Assembly: GCF_014205765.1 (NCBI RefSeq) | Contig: NZ_JACIIZ010000001.1 | Span: 53,718-117,717, forward strand | Reading direction: 5' to 3' | Length of the DNA stretch: 64,000 nt | Source: Nitrospirillum iridis | Lineage (GTDB): Bacteria; Pseudomonadota; Alphaproteobacteria; Azospirillales; Azospirillaceae | Made by a program: the position numbers and the translations under genes | Part shown: positions 9,900 to 21,029 of the stretch, one piece after another | Position numbering within the stretch: the stretch's first letter is position 1 | How the letters are laid out: each line of letters begins with the position of its first letter | Notes under the pieces: model-generated | Databases searched by the model: none | What the model was told of the DNA's origin: nothing | What the model saw: the letters and a program-made list of their open reading frames with translations, nothing else

Positions 9900-10381
9900 C
9901 GGCTGCGGTGGTGGTCGTGCTTGGGGCCAAGCGGTGAGCGGTGGCGGACGGGTGAACCATGGGCTGCCTCGCCCGGACGGTACTGTTGCCTCCTCGCTTC
10001 CCTGGCCTTGCGGTGTTTCTCAGGCCTTGTGGTTTGCCGGCTTTCTCCGGCCTTCCGGCCGGCCGGCGGTGTTAAGTCTTTATGACGGCCAGGGCGCCCC
10101 AACCCCCACCGCGGGGCAAACAGGGTGCCGTAACCATGATTAGCCAACAAGATAGTGGCGAATTTATAGTCTGCCTTGCGGTACTCGTAACCCCCTCTTG
10201 CGTCCAACCCCCATTGGCGGGCCTTTCTCCCGGGCCCGCCAATAGCTATATTCCGTTCCGAGAAAACCCGGTCCCGGCGTTCGTGCGCCAGGGGGCGGGC
10301 TTTTGTTTTTGGGCCATAGCCAGGCGCATTTCGCGTTTTTGGACCGGGTCCTGACCTCAAGCATCGCGGGATTAGCGTCCA
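9900..10381. other. 482-bp divergent intergenic region between tamA and typA
   Basis: No gene is supported here. The region contains a strong hairpin at 10213-10243 (ATTGGCGGG/CCCGCCAAT) followed directly by an AT-rich CTATATT box that could be a -10 element for typA. A palindromic GGACC-GGGTCC lies about 35 bases before typA. Promoters for both divergent genes must lie in this stretch. Confidence 0.5.
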
Positions 10382-12202
<1,821 letters not shown>

Positions 12203-12232
12203 TCGCCGTCCTTCCCGCCGGATTGAGTAGCG

Positions 12233-12267
12233 AAACCCCGTCCCCCCTCACCGGTGGGCGGGGTTTT
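12233..12267 (+). terminator. Rho-independent terminator of typA
   Basis: AAACCCCG and CGGGGTTTT form the base of a stem that continues through a C-rich/G-rich arm, ending in a TTTT run. It lies 31 bases after the typA stop. Confidence 0.85.
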
Positions 12268-12768
12268 CTATTGGGCCTTCCGCCCGAGCGTTCCAGCGGG
12301 CGGCGAGGGGCTGGAGCTGGCCGCGATAAATCGGAACCACAGCCGGCTCTCGCTGGGTCTGTTCGTTAGCGGATTCACCCGCAAAGGCGATTCCGCCTTC
12401 GCGCGATCCGCTCCATATCCCCCCGCACATCCCAATAGCGACCTCGTGCCGCGTTCTTTTCCGTTTTCAAATCGGCCCTATTGATCCGAATCAGGGCGAG
12501 GGTCGCTGCGGCAAGTTAATTTTTGACGCAAGAAGAAACCCTATGCGCAAGGGTGTTTCGCGCTTTGGTGGTGCGATGGCCGCCGAGCGTGCTTGCGCCC
12601 GGAATGGTAAATGGCCAAGACTAGGGGCCGGGGAGGGCCATCGCCGATCCCCACCGGAATTTCCACCGCCCTTTCCCGTCGCCGCCCCAACCTGAAAGGG
12701 GCGTCGGCGGGACAGGGCGCCCCGCAGGAAGACGGGGCATGAAATCGTTCGGGAAGAGAGGAAACATC
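12268..12768. other. Intergenic region between typA terminator and phaA
   Basis: About 500 bases without a convincing gene. An imperfect hairpin near 12535-12570 (GAAAC-CCT/AGG-GTTTC) follows an AT-rich stretch at 12510-12540 that may contain the phaA promoter. Short reading frames here lack ribosome binding sites and recognisable features. Confidence 0.4.
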
Positions 12769-13944
<1,176 letters not shown>

Positions 13945-14082
13945 TTGTTCCGGCTGCGAAACCAGTCAAGCGCCCGGCGGGTGGTGGGGATGCAACGTCG
14001 TCCCCGTCCCCCCGCCGGATGGGGGCCGCCGATGGGTCGCGTGGCGCCGGTCCCGTATGAAACACCAGGGATATTTCCCGAC

Positions 14083-14111
14083 CGGTTTTCTGATTAGACC
14101 CGGTTTTCTGA
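14083..14111 (+). promoter_or_regulatory. Direct repeat CGGTTTTCTGA x2 upstream of phaB
   Basis: CGGTTTTCTGA occurs at 14083-14093 and 14101-14111, exactly 18 bp apart, ending about 10 bases before the phaB ribosome binding site. The spacing and position suggest a regulator-binding or mRNA-level control site. No known consensus is claimed. Confidence 0.4.
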
Positions 14112-14132
14112 CCAGACAAGGGGAGGACTAGG

Positions 14133-14858
14133 ATGACAGGGCGTGTTGCATTGGTGACGGGTGGTACCCGTGGCATCGGCGAGGCGATCTCGGTGGCGTT
14201 GAAGAACGCCGGCTACAAGGTCGCGGCCAACTTCGGCGGCAACGAGGCCGCGGCCCGCGAGTTCACCGAACGGACCGGCATTCCGGCCTACAAGTTCGAC
14301 GTGGCCAATTTCGAGGAAGTCCAGGCCGGCATGGCCAAGATCGAAGCCGATCTGGGCCCCATCGAGATCATCGTCAACAACGCCGGCATCACCCGCGACA
14401 GCGTGCTGCATCGCATGACGTTCGAGCAGTGGAACGCCGTCATACAGACCAATCTGGCTTCCTGCTTCAACACCTGCCGCGTGGCCATCGACGGCATGCG
14501 CGCGCGTGGTTTCGGCCGCATCGTCAACATCGGTTCCATCAACGGCCAGGCCGGCCAGTACGGCCAGGTGAACTACGCCGCCGCCAAGTCCGGCATCCAT
14601 GGCTTCACCAAGGCCATGGCGCAGGAAGGGGCCGGCAAGGGTGTGACGGTCAACGCCATCGCCCCCGGCTACATCGACACCGACATGGTGCGGGCGGTGC
14701 CGCCGGCGGTGCTGGAAAAGATCGTGGCCAAGATTCCCGTCGGGCGTCTGGGCAAGGCGGAAGAGATCGCCCGCGGTGTTCTGTTCCTGGTGGCGGACGA
14801 TGCCGGCTTCGTCACCGGCTCCACGCTGTCCATCAACGGTGGCCAGCACATGTATTAA
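14133..14858 (+). CDS. phaB: Acetoacetyl-CoA reductase
   Basis: A 241-residue short-chain dehydrogenase that reduces acetoacetyl-CoA to (R)-3-hydroxybutyryl-CoA with NADPH. The nucleotide-binding motif is TGGTRGIG (residues 9-16), the NNAG motif is at 82-85, and the catalytic Ser135, Tyr148 and Lys152 lie in SINGQ and YAAAK. The start has the ribosome binding site GGGAGGA. Together with phaA it feeds PHB polymerisation; the polymerase gene is not in this window. Confidence 0.95.
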   Translation: MTGRVALVTGGTRGIGEAISVALKNAGYKVAANFGGNEAAAREFTERTGIPAYKFDVANFEEVQAGMAKIEADLGPIEIIVNNAGITRDSVLHRMTFEQWNAVIQTNLASCFNTCRVAIDGMRARGFGRIVNIGSINGQAGQYGQVNYAAAKSGIHGFTKAMAQEGAGKGVTVNAIAPGYIDTDMVRAVPPAVLEKIVAKIPVGRLGKAEEIARGVLFLVADDAGFVTGSTLSINGGQHMY

Positions 14859-14880
14859 GGGTTGCCTCGGCATTAGGGGG

Positions 14881-14969
14881 CCCTCAGGCGCCGGGCGGCC
14901 ACATCCGTGGCCTTGGCTCATCCTCGCTGCGCGCTGTGGTGCTCGCTGCGGCGGCCGCGGTCGCGGCCT
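14881..14969 (-). repeat. Reverse-oriented copy of the dispersed GC-rich repeat
   Basis: Read on the minus strand, this stretch follows the same order of blocks as the repeat at 2-96: GCGACCGCGG, a GCGAGCACC block, GCGCAGCGAGGA, AGCCAAGG, then GCCCGGCGCCTGAGGG. It is closest to the copy at 43211-43299 and lies just after phaB. Confidence 0.65.
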
Positions 14970-14970
14970 A

Positions 14971-14994
14971 CGGCATGAGAGGTCTCTCATGCCG
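14971..14994. terminator. Perfect hairpin after phaB
   Basis: CGGCATGAGAG and CTCTCATGCCG form an 11-bp perfect stem with a 2-base loop. There is no T run, so it may be part of the repeat element rather than a true terminator. Confidence 0.4.
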
Positions 14995-15043
14995 CTTGAG
15001 GCAGTGCTCATATAGCTTGGCCTGTAGGCCATGAGGTATGACA

Positions 15044-15073
15044 GGGGCGGGTCCGGTGACGGGCCCGCCCTTT
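15044..15073 (+). terminator. Hairpin terminator before the Nudix gene
   Basis: GGGGCGGGTCC pairs with GGGCCCGCCC around GGTGAC, followed by TTT. It lies 18 bases before the Nudix start and probably ends the phaB transcript. Confidence 0.55.
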
Positions 15074-15090
15074 GTCATGGGTGCGGTGCC

Positions 15091-15585
15091 ATGTCCGATC
15101 AGCCATCCTCCTCCCCCCATCTCTATCCCGACCACCCCCGCGTGGGTGTGGGCGTGCTGGTATGGAAGGAGGACCAGCTGCTGCTGATCCGCCGGGCCAA
15201 GGCGCCGCTGGCCGGCGAATGGTGCCTGCCGGGCGGCAGCCAGGAACTGGGGGAGACCCTGTTCCAGACGGCGGCCCGCGAGGTGCGGGAGGAAACGGCC
15301 GTCTCCTGCCGGCCCACCACCGTGCTGACGGTCGTGGACGGCATCACCCGCGATCCACGCCCCCCGGGCGCCGGGCCGGAGGGGGAGCCGCGTGTGCGTT
15401 TCCATTTCACCATCGTGGAGATCATGGCCGACTATGCCGGGGGCGTGCCCGTCGCCGGCGACGACGCGGCCGAGGCCTTGTGGGCCGATCAGGCGGCGTG
15501 TGAGCGCCTGGTGACCTGGCCGTCCATCAAGGCGGTGGTGGACCTGGGCTGGGCGACGCGCCGGAACCAGGCGGCGAAGGGGTGA
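15091..15585 (+). CDS. Nudix family hydrolase
   Basis: A protein of about 164 residues that hydrolyses nucleoside diphosphates linked to another moiety; the substrate is unknown. The Nudix box GGSQELGETLFQTAAREV followed by REET is intact (Gx5Ex7REVREE), so the Mg-binding glutamates are present. The preceding LPGG is typical of ADP-ribose or NADH pyrophosphatase-like members. The ATG at 15091 (MSDQPSSS) is preferred over an upstream frame that would overlap the hairpin. The EamA permease starts 3 bases after the stop, so the two are probably co-transcribed. Confidence 0.88.
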   Translation: MSDQPSSSPHLYPDHPRVGVGVLVWKEDQLLLIRRAKAPLAGEWCLPGGSQELGETLFQTAAREVREETAVSCRPTTVLTVVDGITRDPRPPGAGPEGEPRVRFHFTIVEIMADYAGGVPVAGDDAAEALWADQAACERLVTWPSIKAVVDLGWATRRNQAAKG

Positions 15586-15588
15586 GCG

Positions 15589-16512
15589 ATGGTCGACATG
15601 GTTGAGGGCAAGGCCGGGATGATGGCGGGCGTCAGCGCGCGGCGGGCCACCGCCATCGGCGCCGGCGCCCTTCTGCTGTGGTCGACCCTGGCCCTGCTGA
15701 CCACCCTGACCGGCCCCATCCCGCCCTTCGAGACGGAGGCGGTGGCCTTCGCCGTGGGCGGCCTCACCGGCATCGTCTGGATGACGGCGCGCGGTCGCTC
15801 CCCCCTTGCCGCGCTGCGCCAGCCGCCGGCCGCCTGGATCTTGGGCGTCGGCGGCCTGTTCGGCTATCACTTCCTTTTTTTCCTGGCGCTGAAGTCCGCC
15901 CCGGCGGCGGAGGCCAACCTCATCAACTATCTCTGGCCCTTGCTGATCGTGCTGTTCGCCGGCCTGCTGCCGGGTGAGCGGCTGGGCCGGCGTCAGGTGC
16001 TGGGGGCGCTGGTGGGCTTGGCCGGCACCGTGCTGCTGGTGACCCGGGGCCAGGGCGTCCACGTCGACCCCGCCTATCTGCCGGGCTTCCTGGCCGCCGC
16101 CGGCGCCGCCATCACCTGGGGCGCCTATTCCGCCCTGTCGCGCCTCCTGGGGGCGGTGCCCACCGACGCCGTGGCCTTCTTCTGCCTGGCCACGGCCGCC
16201 CTGTCGGCCCTGTGCCACGCCGCCTTGGAGGTGACGGTGGTGCCGGACGCGGGGCAGGCGGCGCTGCTGGGGCTCATGGGCCTGGGGCCGGTGGGGGCCG
16301 CCTTCTTCGTCTGGGACATCGGTATGAAGAAGGGCGACATCCACACTCTGGGCGCGCTCAGCTACGCCACGCCGCTGATGTCCACCCTGCTGCTGATCCT
16401 GGCGGGCCGGGCCCAGCCCAGTTGGGTGGTGGCCGCCGCCTGCGCCCTGATCATCGCCGGCGCCGTCATCGCCAGTTGGAACGCCCGCAGGGGCGCGGCA
16501 GAGGGCTTATAA
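15589..16512 (+). CDS. EamA/DMT-family permease
   Basis: A 307-residue integral membrane protein with ten predicted helices arranged as two EamA repeats, each with a conserved helix end (AEANLINYLWPLLIVLFA in the first half, LGALSYATPLMSTLLLIL in the second). The second half resembles YddG-like aromatic amino acid exporters. The substrate is inferred only. It starts 3 bases after the Nudix gene and may be translationally coupled to it. Confidence 0.82.
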   Translation: MVDMVEGKAGMMAGVSARRATAIGAGALLLWSTLALLTTLTGPIPPFETEAVAFAVGGLTGIVWMTARGRSPLAALRQPPAAWILGVGGLFGYHFLFFLALKSAPAAEANLINYLWPLLIVLFAGLLPGERLGRRQVLGALVGLAGTVLLVTRGQGVHVDPAYLPGFLAAAGAAITWGAYSALSRLLGAVPTDAVAFFCLATAALSALCHAALEVTVVPDAGQAALLGLMGLGPVGAAFFVWDIGMKKGDIHTLGALSYATPLMSTLLLILAGRAQPSWVVAAACALIIAGAVIASWNARRGAAEGL

Positions 16513-16530
16513 TTCCGTCACACATAGCGC

Positions 16531-16559
16531 TTGCGCAAGCGATGCGCTTCGGCTAGGGT
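16531..16559 (+). promoter_or_regulatory. Candidate promoter of tRNA-Ser
   Basis: TTGCGC at 16531-16536 and TAGGGT at 16554-16559 are separated by 17 bp, about 70 bases before the mature tRNA. The -35 box overlaps a perfect 14-bp palindrome at 16528-16541 (CGCTTGCGCAAGCG). Confidence 0.5.
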
Positions 16560-16630
16560 CCGCGCCGCTTCGCCAGCCGGCCCCTTTCCCGTTCGACAGC
16601 AAAACGGGGGCCGGACACGGAAATGAATAC

Positions 16631-16720
16631 GGAGAGGTGCCGGAGCGGTCGAACGGGGCGGTCTCGAAAACCGTTGATCCAGCGATGGATCCGTGGGTTC
16701 GAATCCCACCCTCTCCGCCA
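16631..16720 (+). tRNA. tRNA-Ser (anticodon CGA)
   Basis: A 90-base class II tRNA. The acceptor stem GGAGAGG pairs with CCTCTCC and the 3' CCA is encoded. The anticodon loop CTCGAAA gives CGA, which reads UCG codons. The long variable arm TTGATCCAGCGATGGATCC identifies a serine tRNA, and the T arm is GTGGGTTCGAATCCCAC. The 3' end is the integration site of the neighbouring mobile element. Confidence 0.97.
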
Positions 16721-16725
16721 TTTCC
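16704..16725 (+). repeat. attL core (22 bp)
   Basis: The 22-bp sequence TCCCACCCTCTCCGCCATTT plus CC covers the tRNA T-arm 3' side, acceptor strand, CCA and the five bases after it. It recurs exactly at 30668-30689, the other end of the island. Confidence 0.92.
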
Positions 16726-16785
16726 TGAGCTCAAGCCTTCTTAAACAAAGGCTTACGCTTCCCGAAAATCCCTGAGTCGCGCCAG

Positions 16786-16806
16786 TGGTACAGAACCGTG
16801 GTACAG
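16786..16806 (+). promoter_or_regulatory. Paired TGGTACAG boxes, candidate integrase arm site
   Basis: TGGTACAG occurs at 16786-16793 and 16799-16806, 13 bp apart and in direct orientation, between attL and the integrase start. The same pair with the same 13-bp period is found near attR (30573-30593). Such paired boxes at both ends fit arm-type binding sites of the tyrosine integrase or its accessory factor. Confidence 0.6.
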
Positions 16807-16819
16807 CACGGACGCTGCC

Positions 16820-18550
16820 ATGGCTTATTCCCATGTCCCCCATCTGGTCATCCGGAACACCACGTTCTGGTTCCGCATGGCCGTTCCCAAGGATATTTCC
16901 CGCCGAACCGGCTTCTTGGAATTCAAGGGATCGTTGCGGACGCGGGACCCTGCCGTTGCTAAACTCCTAGCACGCCGGCTGAGCGGCGACTTTGAGCAAT
17001 TAATTGCACGGCTACGCCACATGGAAGAATTGAGCCACGAGAAGCTACAGGCCCTGGTACGCGGCTACTTCCAGGGATTGGTCGATAAGGGCAAGGAAAC
17101 CATCGCCTGTATGCGGGACGACGCGATGGCTGACTTTGAGCAGGAGACGGCTCTTACCCAGCGGGATCTGGAGGCCCTGAGGAAGGAACTGGCGAGCCGG
17201 CAATTCCGCCAGGTTATCAAGGGCGCGGCGATGGACATCCTCGCCGGCGCGGAGGTCGAACCCAAGGCCGTATCATCCTCTGGTCTTGCGGACCTGTATG
17301 AGGGGGTGCTGCGAGCTGAGATCGAGTCGTTACGGATACAGGTGGCCAGGCTGGAAGGGCGGCCCTGGAATACCAGCCCCGGTGATCCGCTGTTCCAGGG
17401 ACTGGGCGTCGAGAGTTATCCACCGCTCCCTCTATTGCCCGGCCAAGAGCCGCCTGAAGCTGTTTCCGCCCCAAAGGGGAAGACGCTAAGCGAGGTTCAG
17501 CAGGAGTTCGTGGCTCTGAAGAGCAAGGGCGAGTGGGAGGAGGGTACGCGCAAGGACTATGAGCGCGTTCTGCGCTTGCTGTTGGAGGTCATCGGCCCGG
17601 ACTGCCCGGTCGACAAGGTTACGACCCCTCACATTAGGGATTTCCGGGACATGCTTCTGAAGCTCCCGGCCAACTATGCCAAAATGGCCGCTTTGAAGGG
17701 GAAGAGCCTTAAGGAACTGGTGGCGCTGCCTGCGGGGCAAAAGACGCTCTCCCTGAAAACGGTGGATAAGTATTTCGGGATGCAGCGAACCTTCTTTCAT
17801 TGGTGCGTGGCCGAGGACTATCTGCAGAAGGTGCCGGGGGAGAAGCTGAAGCTGCCTACGCTCCCATCTGCTTCCGACGCCCGATATCCATATAGCCCGG
17901 AACAACTGCAGAAGATTTTTTCTTCTCCCGTCTACACGGGCAGCAAGTCGCTGGGGCGCCGATCTACTCCAGGAAGTTTGATCGTGCGCGATGGCAGGTA
18001 TTGGATCCCCCTGGTCGGCTTGTTCACGGGCGCGCGTCTTGGGGAGATTATCCAATTGCTTCTGTCGGACGTAAAGGAGAGGGACGGTTGCTCCTTCTTT
18101 GACCTGACCGAGGACGACGAGAAAAACCAGCATTTGAAAACCAAAGCCAGCAAGCGGGAAATACCAATTCATCCCGGTTTGGTGGAGCTTGGTTTTATGG
18201 GATACGTAAACGCGCTTCGCCACAAGAATCCCAAGATTCCTCTATTTCCGGATATAAATCTTGGAAATGGTAAGAACTATTCGGATGCATTCAGCAAATG
18301 GTATGGGCGATATTCCACGCAGGTCGGATTTAAAAAGAAGAAAACGGCGTTTCATTCTTTTCGGCATAATTTCATTGATGCCCTTGAGGAAGCGGCCATT
18401 CCAGCAAAAATTGGCTTTGCTCTGGTGGGGCATGTAGACAACAGCGTCCATGGCTCTTATGGCTCAAGGCCATCAATAAAAGCGCTTGCGGAAGCGATGG
18501 AGAAGATTAAGTTTGATGTCGATCTTGTCCACCTCATTCCCCCTCTGTGA
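16820..18550 (+). CDS. Tyrosine site-specific integrase
   Basis: A 576-residue phage/island integrase. The N-terminal region (1-60) resembles the short beta-type domain common in tRNA-associated integrases, a coiled middle part includes residues 105-180, and a SAM-like core-binding domain follows at about 220-335. The catalytic residues are visible: Arg406 (FTGARLGEI), a lysine near 442-445, His512 and Arg515 (HSFRH), His538 (VGHV) and Tyr547 (GSYG). It starts 100 bases downstream of attL and reads into the island, the usual arrangement for tRNA-targeting elements. The ATG at 16820 lies just past the second TGGTACAG box, so integrase binding could repress its own gene. Confidence 0.95.
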   Translation: MAYSHVPHLVIRNTTFWFRMAVPKDISRRTGFLEFKGSLRTRDPAVAKLLARRLSGDFEQLIARLRHMEELSHEKLQALVRGYFQGLVDKGKETIACMRDDAMADFEQETALTQRDLEALRKELASRQFRQVIKGAAMDILAGAEVEPKAVSSSGLADLYEGVLRAEIESLRIQVARLEGRPWNTSPGDPLFQGLGVESYPPLPLLPGQEPPEAVSAPKGKTLSEVQQEFVALKSKGEWEEGTRKDYERVLRLLLEVIGPDCPVDKVTTPHIRDFRDMLLKLPANYAKMAALKGKSLKELVALPAGQKTLSLKTVDKYFGMQRTFFHWCVAEDYLQKVPGEKLKLPTLPSASDARYPYSPEQLQKIFSSPVYTGSKSLGRRSTPGSLIVRDGRYWIPLVGLFTGARLGEIIQLLLSDVKERDGCSFFDLTEDDEKNQHLKTKASKREIPIHPGLVELGFMGYVNALRHKNPKIPLFPDINLGNGKNYSDAFSKWYGRYSTQVGFKKKKTAFHSFRHNFIDALEEAAIPAKIGFALVGHVDNSVHGSYGSRPSIKALAEAMEKIKFDVDLVHLIPPL

Positions 18551-18568
18551 TGAGGGGAAAGCACTGAA

Positions 18569-19591
18569 ATGCCGGTGACGATCGTGGACTCCAAGCTGAG
18601 TCCCTCTAATAAGCCCCTGACCCTTTCACTCAGTAAGATCGCGTATTCAGGAACGCTTCCCACCGGGGGGACGTTTAGGGTACTCAAGCCGTTTATAGAT
18701 AAGATGACCTTGTTGATTGATGTCCCCCTTGCCTTGCAGGATGAGGTGGTGGAAGGGGCTAAGATCCTCTGTCAGTCGGGCGCCGGTTTCCAGTGGGTGA
18801 GCAATGCAAAGAGCCGGTATCAAGTCCGGCTTTTTGCCAAAATCCCAGGAAGCCGGCACAAGATCATTGTGGAGGTGAAGCCCAAAGATGCGAGCAAGAT
18901 AAAGAGCTTCATCAGGGTGGAAATGAACCCGCAGAAAGCATCGGATGCAGGGCTGAAAGTCTTGCGGGAAATGTTCTTGGTGATGTTTCTTAATGCTCCC
19001 CAAGCTTTGTCCGAAGCTATCGACAATGCACGTGTCTCAAGGTTGGATATTACGGTCGATATATTAGGTGTGGACATCAAGGACGCCCTTGTCCACCCTA
19101 TTAAGGCGCAGAAGACTCTCAAAAAGAAGATCCTGTACATGGCTCCTTCTGGCGCCGTTCAGACGATATATGCAATTTTCACAAAAAATGGCTCTGGAAA
19201 TTGGTGTGCATATAACAAGAAGCTGCAGGCGACTGAGAAGAAAAAGTCATATCATTATCATGATGTTGATTGTCTCCGCATTGAGAAGCGGAAAGACCCC
19301 AAGATGCACCTAAAGAATATTTCTAAAATGGAAAACCCGTTTGGTGAGGTTTCCGTTTATCTGGCAGGCCTTTATCCCCCGAACCTCCATGGGGATGTTT
19401 GGCCTCTGTTCTTGGATAGTTGCCGAATGCGTGGCCCTCAAAACGCATTGGCGCTGATCCAGGATGAAGTGATCCGGCAAAGTTTTTCTCAGTGCCTAAT
19501 GGAGGCTGGTGCTTTTTGGGACGCAGGTAAGCTATGGGGTAGTTGGGCAGATATTTCAGCGCAGCTGATTCAGGGCCTGAAGGACCAGTGA
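18569..19591 (+). CDS. Rep_trans-like replication initiator (tentative)
   Basis: A 340-residue protein starting 18 bases after the integrase stop. The motif RLDITVD (Asp160 and Asp164), a later YNKK (Tyr215) and RIEKR (Arg237, Glu239) follow the order seen in rolling-circle initiators of the Rep_trans/phage replication initiation group, which use acidic metal ligands and a tyrosine. The match is by motif order only. The gene is clearly AT-richer than the chromosome and basic overall. If correct, the element can replicate after excision. The exact family and nicking tyrosine need profile searches. A role in relaxation for transfer is an alternative. Confidence 0.5.
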   Translation: MPVTIVDSKLSPSNKPLTLSLSKIAYSGTLPTGGTFRVLKPFIDKMTLLIDVPLALQDEVVEGAKILCQSGAGFQWVSNAKSRYQVRLFAKIPGSRHKIIVEVKPKDASKIKSFIRVEMNPQKASDAGLKVLREMFLVMFLNAPQALSEAIDNARVSRLDITVDILGVDIKDALVHPIKAQKTLKKKILYMAPSGAVQTIYAIFTKNGSGNWCAYNKKLQATEKKKSYHYHDVDCLRIEKRKDPKMHLKNISKMENPFGEVSVYLAGLYPPNLHGDVWPLFLDSCRMRGPQNALALIQDEVIRQSFSQCLMEAGAFWDAGKLWGSWADISAQLIQGLKDQ

Positions 19592-19914
19592 ATCAGAACG
19601 GTGTTGCTGACATACGGCCCTATGCCTCGGGGGACAAATCGATATGTCTCCGGGAATGTCTTACCTCCCTAATGGATGACCTACCGCCAAGATCGATACC
19701 TTGGGGGGGTAAAGTCACAAGTAAGTTCTGGAGCGATAATCTTGAGTTCGTATCGATATTACAATGTCCTGCATCCCAGATTTTATCTGGCCGGGGATAG
19801 GTTAACTGTAGGTGATAAAAAACCCCGATTTTCAGGGCGATCAGCGTGCAATTGATTGCATGCTCGTAGTGGCAGCCCGACATGGAAGCGGATCGCGATT
19901 AAAGCCGAAACGCT
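19592..19914. other. Non-coding 323-bp region, possible origin or control region
   Basis: No gene is convincing here. The heptamer ATCGATA occurs at 19638-19644, 19692-19698 and 19752-19758, about 54 and 60 bp apart. A short AT-rich stretch lies at 19809-19832, followed by the first copy of the TGCAATTGATTGCA palindrome. Its place directly after a Rep-like gene would suit a replication origin, but this is inference. Confidence 0.35.
19847..19860 (+). repeat. Island palindrome copy 1 (TGCAATTGATTGCA)
   Basis: A perfect 6-bp dyad (TGCAAT/ATTGCA) around a central TG. The same 14-mer is found at 25882 and 30542, and with central CA at 21163. This copy lies between the Rep-like gene and the 3' end of the minus-strand pair. 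Confidence 0.8.
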
Positions 19915-20271
19915 TCACTCCCCCACAGCCTGATGATTGACCGCAGTCCCCGTGTTGTCCGCACCGAGCTTCAGGACGCCCAGGGGCCACAGGAATAGGT
20001 CCACGGCCATCCCGAACACCAGGAGGGCCAGGGCTGCTCCACCGCCCACCCAGCCGCTATCCGTGAACACGAAGGCATAGAGGGCAACAAGCGGCATGAG
20101 ATAGATGACCAGGCCAGCCCATAGCTCATGGGCAGGGCGCCACTTCATATAAACCTGGGCGCCGCAGGATGGACAGATGAACGGATGGGAGCGGCGCAGA
20201 TCGCGCGACTTGCCAGAGGGGATCGTCCGGTTGCTGCAGGACGGGCACGCGCGAGGAGGAAGGAGAGCCAT
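19915..20271 (-). CDS. Zinc-ribbon membrane protein, function unknown
   Basis: About 118 residues. Two CxxC pairs near the N-terminus (CPSC around residue 10, CPSC around 34) form a likely zinc ribbon, followed by two hydrophobic segments (about 50-70 and 77-100). The predicted topology is a cytoplasmic zinc ribbon with a hairpin in the inner membrane. The ATG at 20271 overlaps the upstream gene's stop as TGATG, so translation is coupled and the two products probably act together. I do not recognise a family beyond the zinc ribbon. A second zinc-ribbon membrane protein (25932-26624) is encoded in the same island. Confidence 0.7.
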   Translation of the reverse strand: MALLPPRACPSCSNRTIPSGKSRDLRRSHPFICPSCGAQVYMKWRPAHELWAGLVIYLMPLVALYAFVFTDSGWVGGGAALALLVFGMAVDLFLWPLGVLKLGADNTGTAVNHQAVGE

Positions 20272-21029
20272 CAATGCTTCTCTGTGCCCTGGGTTTCGGC
20301 GTCCTGCGCGAAGTTCAGGATGCCTTTCAGCGCATCCACCATCGGGCCCGTGTCTTTGATGTCCATGTCCTTCAACTCGCGCTCCATCTTATCGACCGGC
20401 ACGCACAGCCCATCATAGCGGCCGCTCAGAATAGAGTATGCGATGGCGTGCAGTTGCCGGTCCCCCTTGGCGATACCCAGGATGGCGGAGCCATAACTGG
20501 CCAGGATGAAATTTAGGCCCAGGCCACCATACCTCGCCGTGTCGTTCAGCTTTCGCAGGCGCAGGGCGTAGGCGGTGAATGCCGCTCCCCCGAATCGGGC
20601 CGCGATGAAAGCGGCGTCCTTGGGGAGTACGTTGATGGCTATCCATTTCAGGACGCGTCCCGTTCGTTCCAGGTCCTGAAGGGCCATCGATATGACCGAG
20701 TGCAGGACGTGGTTGCGCAGCACTGCATGGCGCTTCTGCACTTCGCCAAAGGTGCCGGCCAACATGGTGATCTGGATGAGGCCGCCCGCCCATCCCTGCG
20801 GGAAGCTGAGGAAGCCCTTGGAGACCTGATCCAAGATACCGTGGGTAGGGCATGCGGCTATCGGCAGGGAGGGGTTGCCGTTGGCGTCAGCCATCTTGTT
20901 GAACAGCTCGGGATGATCCGCCCAGCCGGTGCCGTCCGGCCGATTGAGCCGGGACAGGAGAGCGTTGGCCTCTTGGGCTGTGTCAGCGGGAAATGGCGTG
21001 GGCATGATGTTGGCCGTCATCAGTTGCAC
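20271..21029 (-). CDS. Hypothetical protein, first gene of a two-gene unit
   Basis: Up to 252 residues, mostly alpha-helical in character, with hydrophobic stretches near 80-95 and 135-160 that are not clear membrane helices. No catalytic motif is evident. The start is uncertain: GTG at 21029, ATG at 21020 and ATG at 21005 are all possible and none has a good ribosome binding site. Its TGA overlaps the ATG of the zinc-ribbon gene. It diverges from the serine recombinase, and the palindrome copy at 21163 lies in the shared upstream region. I do not recognise the family. Confidence 0.65.
   Translation of the reverse strand: MQLMTANIMPTPFPADTAQEANALLSRLNRPDGTGWADHPELFNKMADANGNPSLPIAACPTHGILDQVSKGFLSFPQGWAGGLIQITMLAGTFGEVQKRHAVLRNHVLHSVISMALQDLERTGRVLKWIAINVLPKDAAFIAARFGGAAFTAYALRLRKLNDTARYGGLGLNFILASYGSAILGIAKGDRQLHAIAYSILSGRYDGLCVPVDKMERELKDMDIKDTGPMVDALKGILNFAQDAETQGTEKH

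Noticed and set aside
16996-17009. Possible sixth palindrome copy inside the integrase gene (AGCAATTAATTGCA)
   Set aside because: It matches 12 of 14 positions but lies within coding sequence, lacks the flanking bases of the others, and may be chance.
19543-19800. 85-residue frame at the end of the Rep-like gene
   Set aside because: It overlaps the Rep-like gene in another frame and lacks a credible start; the region looks non-coding.
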